Assembly: GCA_950097015.1 (NCBI GenBank)
Contig: CATNEN010000001.1
Location: 25,349,001-25,413,000, forward strand
Length of the DNA: 64,000 bases
Source of the DNA: Macrostomum hystrix
Taxonomy: Eukaryota; Platyhelminthes; Macrostomidae
Direction: 5' to 3'
This document shows positions 31,169 through 42,659 of this stretch, one piece after another (positions within the stretch are counted from its first letter, which is position 1; each line of letters opens with the position of its first letter). Position numbers and translations under genes: made by a program. Below the pieces are notes generated by a model that saw only the letters and a program-made list of their open reading frames with translations, ran no database searches and was not told the origin of the DNA.

Positions 31169-32640
31169 TGGGGGCTGGTCTTCACTTTTTACCACCATTG
31201 AAGATTTGTATTGTCCGCCACAATAGCATCGTGACTGATTTGTACTATTATCGTGAGAAAGTCTCCCTTACCAGTTGGTAAGGCTAGTTGATTCGAATAT
31301 TAAATAAAAATTCATCGATCAGTCCAGTAATTAAATTGGCACTTCTGCTTCTGTCATATCTTGTCTGCTGCAGCAAATTTGTAACTGTGCTACTGCTACA
31401 ATCGTTTTACTATTACTCTCTATACTGTTCTCTAATACATTCTTTCACGGGTGTGAGTCGTGAGCCCACCCCATGACACCCTAGCAGCCAAGACCAACAA
31501 AAGAAAAACTTGAAGACAGACCTCAAATGCCCGGGCAGGGGTGTTGAAAGTCTTTAAGCTCCAATAATTCAGTTGGACAATGTGCAAGCGAACGAGCGCA
31601 TGTGTTTCAAGCCAGAAGTTTTCTTCGAGTCACTGATAGTTGAAAATGAGATACTATATATACAAGCGTTTATATACAGTCCTGAGCTGACTGTGAGAAT
31701 ACCGGATCGTTGAGCACACTGACTCATTCTGCTCCCAGTAGAATGCCAAGGAGGCTAAGGAAGTCTAAAGCTTTCCATGTCTGCATGTGTAACTAATGCC
31801 TCCCACCCCTAGGCAAACAGAAAGCAGTCCTGAACCTCTGAGTTCACCATTTACGAGCGTATATCCGCGAGCAGCTTTGGCCTGATGCTGATCTATGGTC
31901 ACTGCTACCGCCGCTGCTGAATTGAAGGATGCCGGAGTCTTGATGGGAATGGGCAGCATTGCCTCCTAGCTGGCTGCGGGTCTAGTGTCAGCAGATGATG
32001 TGCCATTGCCTGCAGCCCTCATAAAAAAACTAAACCTATACAGTGAGCTGCGGTAGACAATACTAATCTTAAGTAAATAAACTTTAGAAAATGCAAAGAT
32101 ATAGTCTGCAGAGTGCACTACAGTACTGTTGCTATAATGTCAAACTAATTTCATAGCTATTAGCATCTAAAGTGCGACTGTCTTACAGACTGACTAAAAA
32201 TAAGTAATAACAGACACATAATGGTCTGGTCATGCGCTATTGCAGGTAGGTTACAGGCAAGCACAATTGTTGGCTAAATAGAAGCTGAGAAAGCCACAGA
32301 GCATACGGGCTCTGCAATTTACCGCACAGGTTTAGTCAGTGCAACAGCAGCTGTGATGGCTTTCACCGCAGCTTCCACTGACTCAGGAGCACAATGACTC
32401 AGTATCCTTCGACACCGCCACTCAGGTCAGCGGCGGCCCCTAATTAATAGGTTTTGAAATGCTTCGGAGACTTACATAAGCGCTGAGCAGTTGAGCGTGA
32501 GAATTTGTTTTTTTGCTCTGGTCTATGAGGCAGCAACAGACAGACAAGACAGGTAGGTAGATAAGGTAGAGGACTTCGCGGTAAGACCACTAGAATAGCC
32601 ATTGTAATGCAGGAATATTACTGCCAGCGCCTTGTGTAAG
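31169..32640. other. intergenic DNA
   Basis: No coding segment recognised. It includes one SINE 3' fragment (separate entry). Confidence 0.6.
31944..32022 (+). mobile_element. SINE family 1, 3' fragment
   Basis: Matches the last 80 bases of the element (GGGCAGCATTGCCTCCTAGC, GCGGGTCTAGTGTCA, GCCATTGCCTGCAGCCCTC). Confidence 0.8.
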
Positions 32641-32644
32641 TCTC

Positions 32645-33680
32645 CGACGGGTGTCAGGACAGTGTCAGAGAGTGTCAGAGTGAGAGTGTGAGAGTGTGAG
32701 AGAGTGAGAGAGTAAGAGTGTGAGAGTGTGAGATTGTGATAGAGTAAGAGTGTGAGAGTGTGAGAGAGTGAGAGTGTGAGAGAGTGAGAGTGTGAGAGTG
32801 TGAGAGAGTGAGAGTGTGAGAGTGTGAAGGTGTGAGAGTGTGAAGGTGTGAGAGTGTGAGAGTGAGAGAGTGAGAGTGTGAGAGTGTGAGAGTGAGAGTG
32901 TGAGAGAGTGTGAGAGAGTGAGAGAGTGAGAGTGTGAGAGTGTGAGAGAGTGAGAGAGTGAGAGTGTGAGAGTGTGAGATTGTGATAGAGTGATAGAGTG
33001 AGAGAGTGAGAGAGTGAGAGAGTAAGAGTGTGAGAGTGTGAGAGTGTGATAGAGTGATAGAGTGAGAGAGTGAGAGAGTGAGAGAGTAAGAGTGTGAGAG
33101 AGTGAGAGAGTGAGAGAGTGAGAGAGTGAGAGTGTGAGAGTGTGAGAGAGTGAGAGTGAGAGTGTGAGAGTGTGAGAGTGTGAGAGAGTGAGAGTGTGAG
33201 AGAGTGAGAGTGTGAGAGTGTGAGAGTGAGAGAGTGTGAGAGTGTGAGTGTGAGAGAGTGAGAGTGTGAGAGTGTGAGAGTGAGAGAGTGTGAGAGTGTG
33301 AGAGTGTGAGAGAGTGAGAGTGTGAGAGTGTGAGAGTGAGAGAGTGTGAGAGTGTGAGTGTGAGAGAGTGAGAGTGTGAGAGTGTGAGAGTGAGAGAGTG
33401 TGAGAGTGTGAGTGTGAGAGAGTGAGAGTGTGAGAGTGTGAGAGTGTGAGTGTGAGAGAGTGAGAGAGTGAGAGTGTGAGAGTGTGAGAGTGAGAGAGTG
33501 TGAGAGTGTGAGTGTGAGAGAGTGAGAGTGTGAGAGTGTGAGAGTGTGAGAGAATGAGAGAGTGAGAGTGTGAGAGTGTGAGAGTGTGAGAGAATGAGAG
33601 AGTGAGAGTGTGAGAGTGTGAGAGAGTGAGAGTGTGAGAGTGTGAGAGTGAGAGTGTGAGAGTGAGAGAGTGTGAGAATA
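32645..33680. repeat. GTGAGA-type microsatellite/minisatellite, ~1 kb
   Basis: Mixed GTGAGA, GTGAGAGA and GTGAGAGTGA units form a purine-rich strand more than 1 kb long. The long minus-strand frame of Ser, His, Thr and Leu codons is a by-product. Confidence 0.97.
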
Positions 33681-34535
33681 TTGGAGGATGTGTTCAGGGA
33701 GACATTGAGACAGAAATCTCTTTGAACTAAATTAATTTCCTTGCTAACAAGCAAAGCGTTCCGCACTCAGCGTGTGAAAATCGAATTCATAAATTTATCT
33801 ATTTGAAATAAAAAATATCATTTTATAAGAGTTTATTTGCACTAAAACACATGTGGACAATGAAGACAAGAAAGGCAATGAAAACTTATTTCTTCATAAC
33901 TCTTAGAACTTAGCTGCTGTCCTAAAGGTCTGTGTTAAGCTAGGGTTCAGTGTATCTGCAGTGTGTGCTCAACAATTGTGAGACAATAGTGACCATGTCG
34001 CGAGCAAGCAGGCACAGAACTAATATAAGCTTATATGACAGCTATAAAAGCCCAATGCCACAGATGCATAGAGATTATCATCTCCTTACCACTTATTGAG
34101 GTGGGGGATGAGACTGTCTACCAGGCTGAGCAGTCTGATGCCACACGGTGATAACGGCACTGATAGCAATCACTGGCCCATATCCAATGCTGCCTGAGCA
34201 TTGTTGCGAGTGGGCTTTTCATTTTCTAATTTGAGAAGACTCAAAAATGCTCATTTTGGCGGCAAGCTCAGCGGGCGACCGGCAGACAGAGAAGAAATCG
34301 AAGGGCGGCAATTTAGGTCCTGAATCGATAAAGTACATTTGGGATAAATGGAATCAATTTGTTCGCGACATTTTCTTAGAAAAGTGGGCTTAAAATGCCT
34401 TCCCTTCAATTCGAATTCCTCAATTGAGCCAATGCTGGCGCTGTTCCCAAACAGAGGCTCCACTTGGGGCCAGATTCTTGAGCACTTTTAGAACCCCCTG
34501 CTCGCCCTATGCTCAGCTAGTTAAGTGTGATGCGA
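33681..34535. other. intergenic DNA
   Basis: No supported gene, array or SINE. Confidence 0.55.
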
Positions 34536-34540
34536 TTTTA

Positions 34541-34718
34541 GCATCTATCTGTATATCTATCCATCAATCAATCTATCTATCTATCTATCTATCTATCAAC
34601 CTATCTATCTATCTATCTATCCATCTATCTATCCATCTATCTATCCATCTATCTATCTATCTATCTATCTATATATCTATCTATCTATCTATCTATCTAT
34701 CTAACTAACTATCTATCC

Positions 34719-34793
<75 letters not shown>

Positions 34794-34834
34794 CATCTAT
34801 TAATCAATCAATCTATCTATCTATCTATCCATCA

Positions 34835-34886
<52 letters not shown>

Positions 34887-34905
34887 ATCTTTCTGTATAT
34901 CTCAG
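34541..34905. repeat. (TATC)n microsatellite
   Basis: Tetranucleotide CTAT runs interrupted by CCAT, CAAT and AACT units, about 360 bp. Confidence 0.98.
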
Positions 34906-35540
34906 ACAGCTCGAATGCCAGAATTGGCAGCAATGGCTCCTGATTGGCTGCAGCTAGCCTCAGCCAATGAGAGCAGCCGGTCACAAGTTAACAGTTCAGC
35001 TATTAGAAAAAGTGCTTTTAAACTGTCCAACTCCGCCGCCACATTCTCTCCTTCATCATTCGGCTGTAGACTTGCGTTGAAGAGTTTTGTGTCAGCTCAT
35101 AGACACTCAGGCGGGACTCCAGAAGGCCAGTTTAAGCAGCAGACCAATTGTCTAATATTGCAAGCAGAAGAGAGATAAAATAACAGGAAAGGCAGTCGGA
35201 CTGAAAAAAAACTCCTTGCGACACAGACAATCAGAGTGCTGAGGCGGTGAGCGCTTGAAGCTTCACTCGGGTAAGCCATGAGCTTGAATAAACGACAATG
35301 CAATTCAACCACAAAAAATAGCATATACGTCAGAATGATTTTCAAATTTGCATCAATTCGAGTGCTAATATAGACATATAGACACAACATATGTTAAGAA
35401 TACTTGACAAATTCACAAATCCTGAGGCCATAAAAGTGATTTCATGTTTCTTAAATAACTAGTTTTTATTACTCTTTTGTAGCACCCGTGGGCTACTCTG
35501 AAAAACCCTGTCCCCTGTTCTCGCATTAGCTCTTTACTCA
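34906..35540. other. intergenic DNA with paired CCAAT boxes
   Basis: ATTGGCTG (34943-34950) and CAGCCAAT (34961-34968) form an inverted pair ten bases apart. No downstream gene was identified. Confidence 0.4.
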
Positions 35541-35544
35541 GCCT

Positions 35545-35945
35545 CCACCCCTCACTGCCCTCACTGCCCCTCTACCCGCCTGTCTACCCACTCTACCCCT
35601 CTCTCTACCCCTCTCTCTACCCCTCTCTCTATCTCTCTTCCCCTCTATCTACCCCTCCTCCCCTCTATCTACCCCTCTACCCCTCTTTTAAACCCTCTAC
35701 CCTTCTTTCTACCCCTCTACCCCTCTTTCTTACCCCTCACTCTACCCCTCTCTCTTACCCGTCTCTCTACCCCTCTCTCTACTCCGCTCTCTACCCCTCT
35801 CTCTACCCTCACTCATAACCCTCTCTCTAACGCTCTTCCCCTCTCTCTACCCCTCTCTCTACCCCTCTCTCTACCCCTCTCTCTACCCCTCTCTCTACCC
35901 CTCTCTCTACCCCTCTCTCTACCCCTCTCTCTACCCGTCTCTCCA
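35545..35945. repeat. CTACCCCTCTCT 12-bp repeat
   Basis: Pyrimidine-rich array about 400 bp long, most regular at 35840-35940. A second short stretch of the same unit lies at 36090-36150. Confidence 0.93.
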
Positions 35946-36150
35946 ACAAGAGCGAAACGCGTCTGGAGTTGCCTTGGTTCGAATCCGGATTTTATTTTTT
36001 TCGATACATATCGGAATCGATTCCAACATTAGATTTTTGAAATTCAATAGGAAGTGTCCTCTCTCCTCTCTCCTGCTCTCTCTCTCCCTCTTTTTACCCC
36101 TCTCTCTACCCCTCTCTCTACCCCTCTCTCTACCCCTCTTCACTCCTCTA

Positions 36151-37015
36151 CCCTCTGTACTTCTCTTTCTATGTTTCTTCCAATTTCCCTTCAATGTCGA
36201 AGTCTGAGCATCCGCAATCAGTTTTATTTACATTTCTATATATATCTCCTTTGTATCTCCATTTCACAATTTCTCCATTTTCTTTCTCGTATTGTCTGCT
36301 ACTTTCAGTATCCTAGCAACAATATCGTTGCATTGTTCTATTCATACCTGTGCCACTAATTTGGCATTGTCTCTGATGAAGCTATTGACGTTTATTTTTG
36401 GCGGTCACTATAGCCATTGTTGCTTTGCAGTTAATAATTTCCCTTCTTTCAAATCCTCAGCGAATCCCACGTGTTGCACTTTTACTTATCCCAATTGTTC
36501 CAGCGGGCTCCCATCCAGCGCTAGGATTCCATTGGTCCGCAATCTGTCTTCCCTCTCTCTGATCCCGGTCAAACAGGCAGCAGAATGCTGCACTGCATCA
36601 AGTGGCTCCTCACGATTTATTGCCTCCGAGCTTCACCTTCCAATTCTTTCTCCTGACAGACCCGCGGAAGAAGAAGACAAGAAAATGGAATTAGTCCGGG
36701 TTCGTCAGGAAAACGATTGAGGCTAAACTGCGCAGAAAAGTGGACAGACCCGGCCCCCTGATTCACTCGCTCATTCTTCTTTTCAAGAAAACAACCCACG
36801 CTTTCTTAGAAAACTATCAGGCCGCAGCATCTGCTCATTTGTCATGGCGATGCCGAATGACACTGGGCAGCGGACAGTCTCCGCTTCGTCATCCTTTCTG
36901 GCAATGGCGGCAATCGGGAACAAACTAGAAATGCGTTGGGGACAATGCTGAACGAACTGAAAGCATTTTAAATAGTTTCACAGTCAGTTATAGGGAGTGG
37001 CGAGTGGCGACGGAA
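36151..37015. other. unassigned DNA upstream of the 23-bp array
   Basis: Moderate GC. Short frames near 36440-36720 have a coding flavour on the plus strand but no clean splice pair, so I do not call an exon. Confidence 0.4.
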
Positions 37016-37017
37016 AT

Positions 37018-37310
37018 CCAAGCAGAACTGGAGTAGGTTTTGGAGCAGACTGGAGTAGGTTTTGGAGCAGACTGGAGTAGGTTTTGGAGCAGAACTGGAG
37101 TAGGTTTTGGAGCAGAACTGGAGTAGGTTTTGGAGCAGAACTGGAGTAGGTTTTGGAGCAGAACTGGAGTAGGTTTTGGAGCAGAACTGGAGTAGGTTTT
37201 GGAGCAGAACTGGAGTAGGTTTTGGAGCAGAACTGGAGTAGGTTTTGGAGCAGAACTGGAGTAGGTTTTGGAGCCGAACTGGAGTAGATTTTGGAGCAGA
37301 ACTGGAGTTG
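37018..37310. repeat. 23-bp minisatellite
   Basis: About 13 units of GGAGTAGGTTTTGGAGCAGA plus ACT. The first units are two bases shorter. Confidence 0.96.
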
Positions 37311-37669
37311 GTAGAGTAGAAAGGAGCAGGATTCGGAGTAGACTTGTGTTGATATTTAAGGCATCATTTGCGTGTTCATGCGTTGAGTCCTTGGAGCCCC
37401 TATATTTGATGGATATTTGAATTATGGCTGCAAACAGGGACACAATGATTGCTGTATCTGCCTGCCAATTTGGCTGATGCAAATTAGTTTTAATATCTCA
37501 GGATTTCCCAGATCGTTCCAATTTAACCAAAATCAAGGCCGCGATCCTTTCAGTGATGTACTTTTGAGATTTCGCATGGGCACGGGACAGGGTGTTTAGT
37601 AATGCCAAATACAAATCGGTTAATCTTTTATCTCGCTCAACATAGCTCTAGCTCATATTTTCATCTCTC
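37311..37669. other. non-repetitive spacer
   Basis: No gene or repeat recognised. Confidence 0.5.
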
Positions 37670-38435
37670 CAGTCTCGTCTCTCCCCTGGCTCATCTCTCC
37701 CTTGTCTCATCTCTCCCCTGTCTCATCTCTCCCTTGTCTCATCTCTCCCCTGTCTCATCTCTCCCCTGTCTCATCTCTCCCCTGTCTCATCTCTCCCCTG
37801 TCTCATCTCTCCCCTGTCTCATCTCTCCCCTGTCTCATCTCTCCCCTGTCTCATCTCTCCCCTGTCTCATCTCTCCCCTGTCTCATCTCTCCCCTGTCTC
37901 ATCTCTCCCCTGTCTCATCTCTCCCCTGTCTCATCTCTCCCCTGTCTCATCTCTCCCCTGTCTCATCTCTCCCCTGTCTCATCTCTCCCCTGTCTCATCT
38001 CTCCCCTGTCTCATCTCTCCCCTGTCTCATCTCTCCCCTGTCTCATCTCTCCCATGTCTCATCTCTCCCATGTCTCATCTCTCTCCGTCTTACCTCTCCC
38101 CTGCTTAATCTCTCCCGTGTCTAATCTCTCTCCTGTCTCATCTCTCCCCCGTTTCATCTCTCTCCCGTCTTACCTCTCCCCCCGCCTAATCTCTCCCATG
38201 TCTCATCTCTTCCCTGTCTCATCTCTCCCCTGTCTCATCTATCCCCTGTCTCATCTCTCCCCTGTCTCATCTCTCCCCTGTCTCATCTCTCTCCGTCTTA
38301 CCTCTCCCCCGCTTAATCTCTCCCGTGTCTAATCTTTCTCCTGTCTCATCTCTCCGCTGTCTCATCTCTCCCCTGCCTAATCTCTCCCGTGTCTCATCTC
38401 TCCCATGTCTCATCTCTCCCCTGTCTAATCTCTCC
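37670..38435. repeat. 16-bp minisatellite (CTGTCTCATCTCTCCC)
   Basis: About 47 units, perfect in the centre (37740-38050) and degenerate at the right. It stops about 25 bases before a predicted splice acceptor at 38459. The unit is the reverse complement of the array at 16196-16390. Confidence 0.97.
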
Positions 38436-38459
38436 TCTTATTTTACCTGCGTGCAACAG

Positions 38460-39698
38460 AGGCACAAAGGCCTCCCTGCCACTCCACACGGATCGCATGC
38501 CAACTGTCACCCCGCCCTGTCCAGTTTTGCCATCTAGCGGCGCAGAGGTTGAGAACAAGGCGCTGAGCACGGTGCGCATTCCCGTCGATAGCCAGGTGAA
38601 GCTGAAACAAATCCCGATCGGATGCCGAGCTGCCCCTCATCTCCCACAGCGGCATCTGAACTTCTGTTTTCCCCTTTTGATTACCCGCTCTCTCAAACCC
38701 CCCGAGTCTGATGGGATCATGAGCACCTGGACTCCCGGGGGATCAGATTGAAATGAAGGACTCACCGCCCCCGCCTCATCTCCTCCTTCCATTTTCGCGG
38801 ACGGTAGAAGAGTCCAAATCCCGCGACTGGTAAAAAACTTGTTTTATAATTTTATTTGCCAGGTCCCAGTAAGCCGAAATTCTTATTGATTTTTTCTAAA
38901 GGAATTTTTTTTCATTGAAACCTTTCCTATACTAAGCCATTTCTCCCATCTTGTCTCATCTCATTTTTCTTCCCAGTCTCACCCTCCTGTCTCACTCCGT
39001 CTACTCTTTCCAGTCTACTCTCACCCCATTTCTCCCTCCAATCTCACCCCATTTCTCCCTCCAATCTCACCCCATTTCACTCTCCAATCTCACCCCATTT
39101 ATCTCCTCCTGTCTCATCCCATTTCTCCCTCCAATCTCACCTCATTTCTCTCCTCCAATCTCACCCCATTTCTCCCTCCAATCTCACCCCTTTCACTCTC
39201 TAATTTCACCCCATTTCTCTCCTCCTGTGTCACCCCATTTCTCCCTCCAATCTCACCTCATATCTACCCCCCAATCTCACCCCATTTTTCTCCTCCAATC
39301 TCACCCCATTTTTCCCTCCAATCTCACCCCATTTTTCCCTCCAATCTCACCTCATTTCTCCCCTTCAATCTCACCTCATTTCTCCCTCCAATCTCACCTC
39401 ATTTCTCCCTCCAATCTCACCCCATTTCTCCCTCCAATCTCACCCTATTTCTCCCTTCTGTCTCACCCTATTTCTCCCTCCTATCTCACTCCGCTTTCCC
39501 CCCCACCCTAAATCTCCCATTTGATTCGCACCGCATTTCCTATTTCTCTCTGAGGCGCACAATAGTTGCAGAGCATGGTGAGCATACTGAGCAACGAACA
39601 CAGACACAAGTTCCTGCTCAATCGGCACCAGACCTCAACCAACACAGAGTCCTTCTTAGCCAACCAATTTAGTATTCTCCGATGCAAATCAAATTCTG
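38460..39698 (+). CDS. two phase-compatible internal exons of an unidentified gene (partial)
   Basis: Exon a (38460-38595) lies between GCGTGCAACAG and AGCCAG|GTGAAG. It reads GTKASLPLHTDRMPT up to IPVDSQ with GC-rich third positions. Exon b (39572-39698) lies between ATAGTTGCAG and AATTCTG|GTGAGC and reads SMVSILSNEHRHKFLLNRHQ onward. Exon a ends in phase 0 and exon b starts in phase 0. Exon b ends in phase 1. The intron between them contains a 22-bp array. No family recognised and no start or end found. The minus strand of both segments is also open, so the strand call rests on splice quality and codon bias. A phase-1 continuation at about 44510 is possible. Confidence 0.4.
38950..39490. 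repeat. ~22-bp pyrimidine-rich minisatellite
   Basis: Units of AATCTCACCCCATTTCTCCC plus TCC with many small changes, about 24 copies. Confidence 0.93.
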
Positions 39699-40200
39699 GT
39701 GAGCTGTGGGGTGGTTGTGGGGGGTAGGAAGGTTGAGAAGAAAGGGCTTAGCAAATTTTCTTCAACATTCAGCTTCTTCGAGACACTCGGTGCGTTTCGC
39801 TTCCCAGATCCTTCGGGATTCTTTGAGCTCCGCCCCCCCAGCCAAACTTCCTCCTCGCGGACTTGAGTCGGACTCAGTAGACAGCTCTGGGCAGCCGGAA
39901 CTTCCTCCGTCATTAGCCTTTTCAACTTGAGAGGGACGACAGCTCAGGACAGACAGGTCGACCATTGTGGGGTCAGCACAACAGCCGAATTGTATACTTT
40001 GTGAGGCCTGAAGTCAAAGTCAAAGGGACACGGTTAAACTTATTGCCGTGTATAAGTTGAAGTAGCGATAAGACACTTGCCAGTTGCTATTTAAAAGCAA
40101 ATTTTCTGAGTTGATTTTCTTTTAGTTTTTTTGCAAAGTGACTTGATTTTAGCAATCGAGTGTGCGCACTTGAAAACTATTTGAGTAGCAGACAGATAGT
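39699..40200. other. unassigned DNA
   Basis: Open frames exist on the minus strand at 39689-39965, but no convincing splice sites or domain were found. Confidence 0.4.
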
Positions 40201-40204
40201 CAGC

Positions 40205-42000
40205 AAGGAGACTATAGGGTGAGGAGAGAGGGTGAGGAGAGAGGGTGAGGAGAGAGGGTGAGGAGAGAGGGTGAGGAGAGAGGGTGAGGAGAGAGGGTGA
40301 GGAGAGAGGGTGAGGAGAGAGGGTGAGGAGAGAGGGTGAGGAAAGAGGGTGAGGAGAGAGGGTGAGGAGAGAGGGTGAGGAAAGAGGGTGAGGAGAGAGG
40401 GTGAGGAGTGAGGGTGAGGAGAGAGGGTGAGGAAAGAGGGTGAGGAGAGAGGGTGAGGAGTGAGGGTGAGGAGAGAGGGTAAGGAAAGAGGGTGAGGAGA
40501 GAGGGTGAGGAGAGAGGGTAAGGAGAGAGGGTGAGGAGAGAGGGTGAGGAGAGAGGGCGAGAAGAGAGGGTGAGGAGAGAGGGCGAGAAGAGAGGGTGAG
40601 GAGAGAGGGTGAGGAGAGAGGGCGAGAAGAGAGGGTGAGGAGAGAGGGCGAGAAGAGAGGGTGAGGAGAGAGGGTGAGGAGAGAGGGCGAGAAGAGAGGG
40701 TGAGGAGAGAGGGCGAGAAGAGAGGGTGAGGAGAGAGGGTGAGGAGAGAGGGTGAGGAAAGAGGGTGAGGAGAGAGGGTGAGGAGAGAGGGTGAGGAAAG
40801 AGGGTGAGGAGAGAGGGTGAGGAGTGAGGGTGAGGAGAGAGGGTGAGGAAAGAGGGTGAGGAGAGAGGGTGAGGAGTGAGGGTGAGGAGAGAGGGTAAGG
40901 AAAGAGGGTGAGGAGAGAGGGTGAGGAGAGAGGGTAAGGAGAGAGGGTGAGGAGAGAGGGTGAGGAGAGAGGGCGAGAAGAGAGGGTGAGGAGAGAGGGC
41001 GAGAAGAGAGGGTGAGGAGAGAGGGTGAGGAGAGAGGGCGAGAAGAGAGGGTGAGGAGAGAGGGCGAGAAGAGAGGGTGAGGAGAGAGGGTGAGGAGAGA
41101 GGGCGAGAAGAGAGGGTGAGGAGAGAGGGCGAGAAGAGAGGGTGAGGAGAGAGGGTGAGGAGAGAGGGTGAGGAGAGAGGGCGAGAAGAGAGGGTGAGGA
41201 GAGAGGGTGAGGAGAGAGGGCGAGAAGAGAGGGTGAGGAGAGAGGGCGAGAAGAGAGGGTGAGGAGAGAGGGTGAGGAGAGAGGGCGAGAAGAGAGGGTG
41301 AGGAGAGAGGGTGAGGAGAGAGGGCGAGAAGAGAGGGTGAGGAGAGAGGGCGAGAAGAGAGGGTGAGGAGAGAGGGTGAGGAGAGAGGGCGAGAAGAGAG
41401 GGTGAGGAGAGAGGGCGAGAAGAGAGGGTGAGGAGAGAGGGCGAGAAGAGAGGGTGAGGAGAGAGGGCGAGAAGAGAGGGTGAGGAGAGAGGGTGAGGAG
41501 AGAGGGCGAGAAGAGAGGGTGAGGAGAGAGGGCGAGAAGAGAGGGTGAGGAGAGAGGGTGAGGAGAGAGGGCGAGAAGAGAGGGTGAGGAGAGAGGGCGA
41601 GAAGAGAGGGTGAGGAGAGAGGGTGAGGAGAGAGGGCGAGAAGAGAGGGTGGGGAGAGATGGTGAGGAGAGAGGGTGAGGAGAGAGGGTGAGGAGAGAGG
41701 GTGGGGAGAGAGGGCGAGAAGAGAGGGTGGGGAGAGAGGGCGAGAAGAGAGGGCGAGAAGAGAGGGTGAGGAGAGAGGGTGAGGAGAGAGGGCGAGAAGA
41801 GAGGGTGGGGAGAGATGGTGAGGAGAGAGGGTGAGGAGAGAGGGTGAGGAGAGAGGGTGGGGAGAGAGGGCGAGAAGAGAGGGTGGGGAGAGAGGGCGAG
41901 AAGAGAGGGTGAGGAGAGAGGGTGAGGAGAGAGGGCGAGGAGAGAGGGTGAGGAGTGAGGGTGAGGAGAGAGGGTGAGGAGAGAGGGTGAGGGGAGTGGG
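40205..42000. repeat. 13-bp minisatellite, ~138 copies, higher-order
   Basis: Unit GTGAGGAGAGAGG with GCGAGAAGAGAGG, GTGAGGAAAGAGG and GTGAGGAGTGAGG variants. Variant order repeats over long distances; for example the GTGAGGAGTG variant at 40401 recurs at 40817, exactly 32 units away. The long minus-strand Ser/Pro/Leu frame is a by-product of the array. Confidence 0.97.
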
Positions 42001-42655
42001 TGGTGTCAAAAGGGAAAAAGGGCGAAGTAGCGAATGAGTAAAAGTTGAGATTTTTATTTATTACGACTTAGTTGTTTTCGTTTGCTAGTTTGTTATTTTA
42101 TACAGTTAGAGTTGCTGTATAAAATATCTAAAAAGCATTTTTACCTTTTCACCTCACTGGGTGAACAATGCGTCAGTGGGTGCCTGAACCCGCTTCATAA
42201 ATTAACTATTTTTCGCCGCAAGCAAACCAATTCGCTTGTAACATCTATCGTACGAGATTTCTAACGCATTCGTTCTCAAAGCAATTAGAATTGGGCAGTG
42301 CGATATGAATTAGACTGTTGCTTTTGTGCTTTGTCGGTTTAGAAGCCATTGTGAAGCAGCACCAGTTGAGCACCCTGCCCTGTGCCTGACGACAAACTCG
42401 CTGAATTGTAAATTTGTCAGCTCAAGAATAGTTTGAAAATGTTCTCTATCTCTATTGGCTAAATCTCTCACACAATCTACAGGTGTAGTTGAGTTTTGCT
42501 GCTTTTTTACCATTAAAATATTCTCAAGGCAATAAAATTTAGTCCGTAGCTGTTGGAGCTCATTGGCCTTACAGGTGTAACTTGCTTGTAGATTTTATTT
42601 GCTATCTCTTCTTTAAAGAGATGAGCATAGCAGACTAGTAGCAGAACATTGAAGA
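42001..42655. other. AT-rich spacer
   Basis: No gene or repeat recognised. Confidence 0.55.
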
Positions 42656-42659
42656 AACA

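Noticed and set aside
32675-33766. Minus-strand Ser/His/Thr/Leu-rich protein of 363 codons
   Set aside because: Pure translation of the GTGAGA-type array.
40177-42009. Minus-strand Ser/Pro/Leu-rich protein of 610 codons
   Set aside because: Product of the 13-bp array; the period of 13 residues equals three 13-bp units, as expected for a non-coding array without stops.
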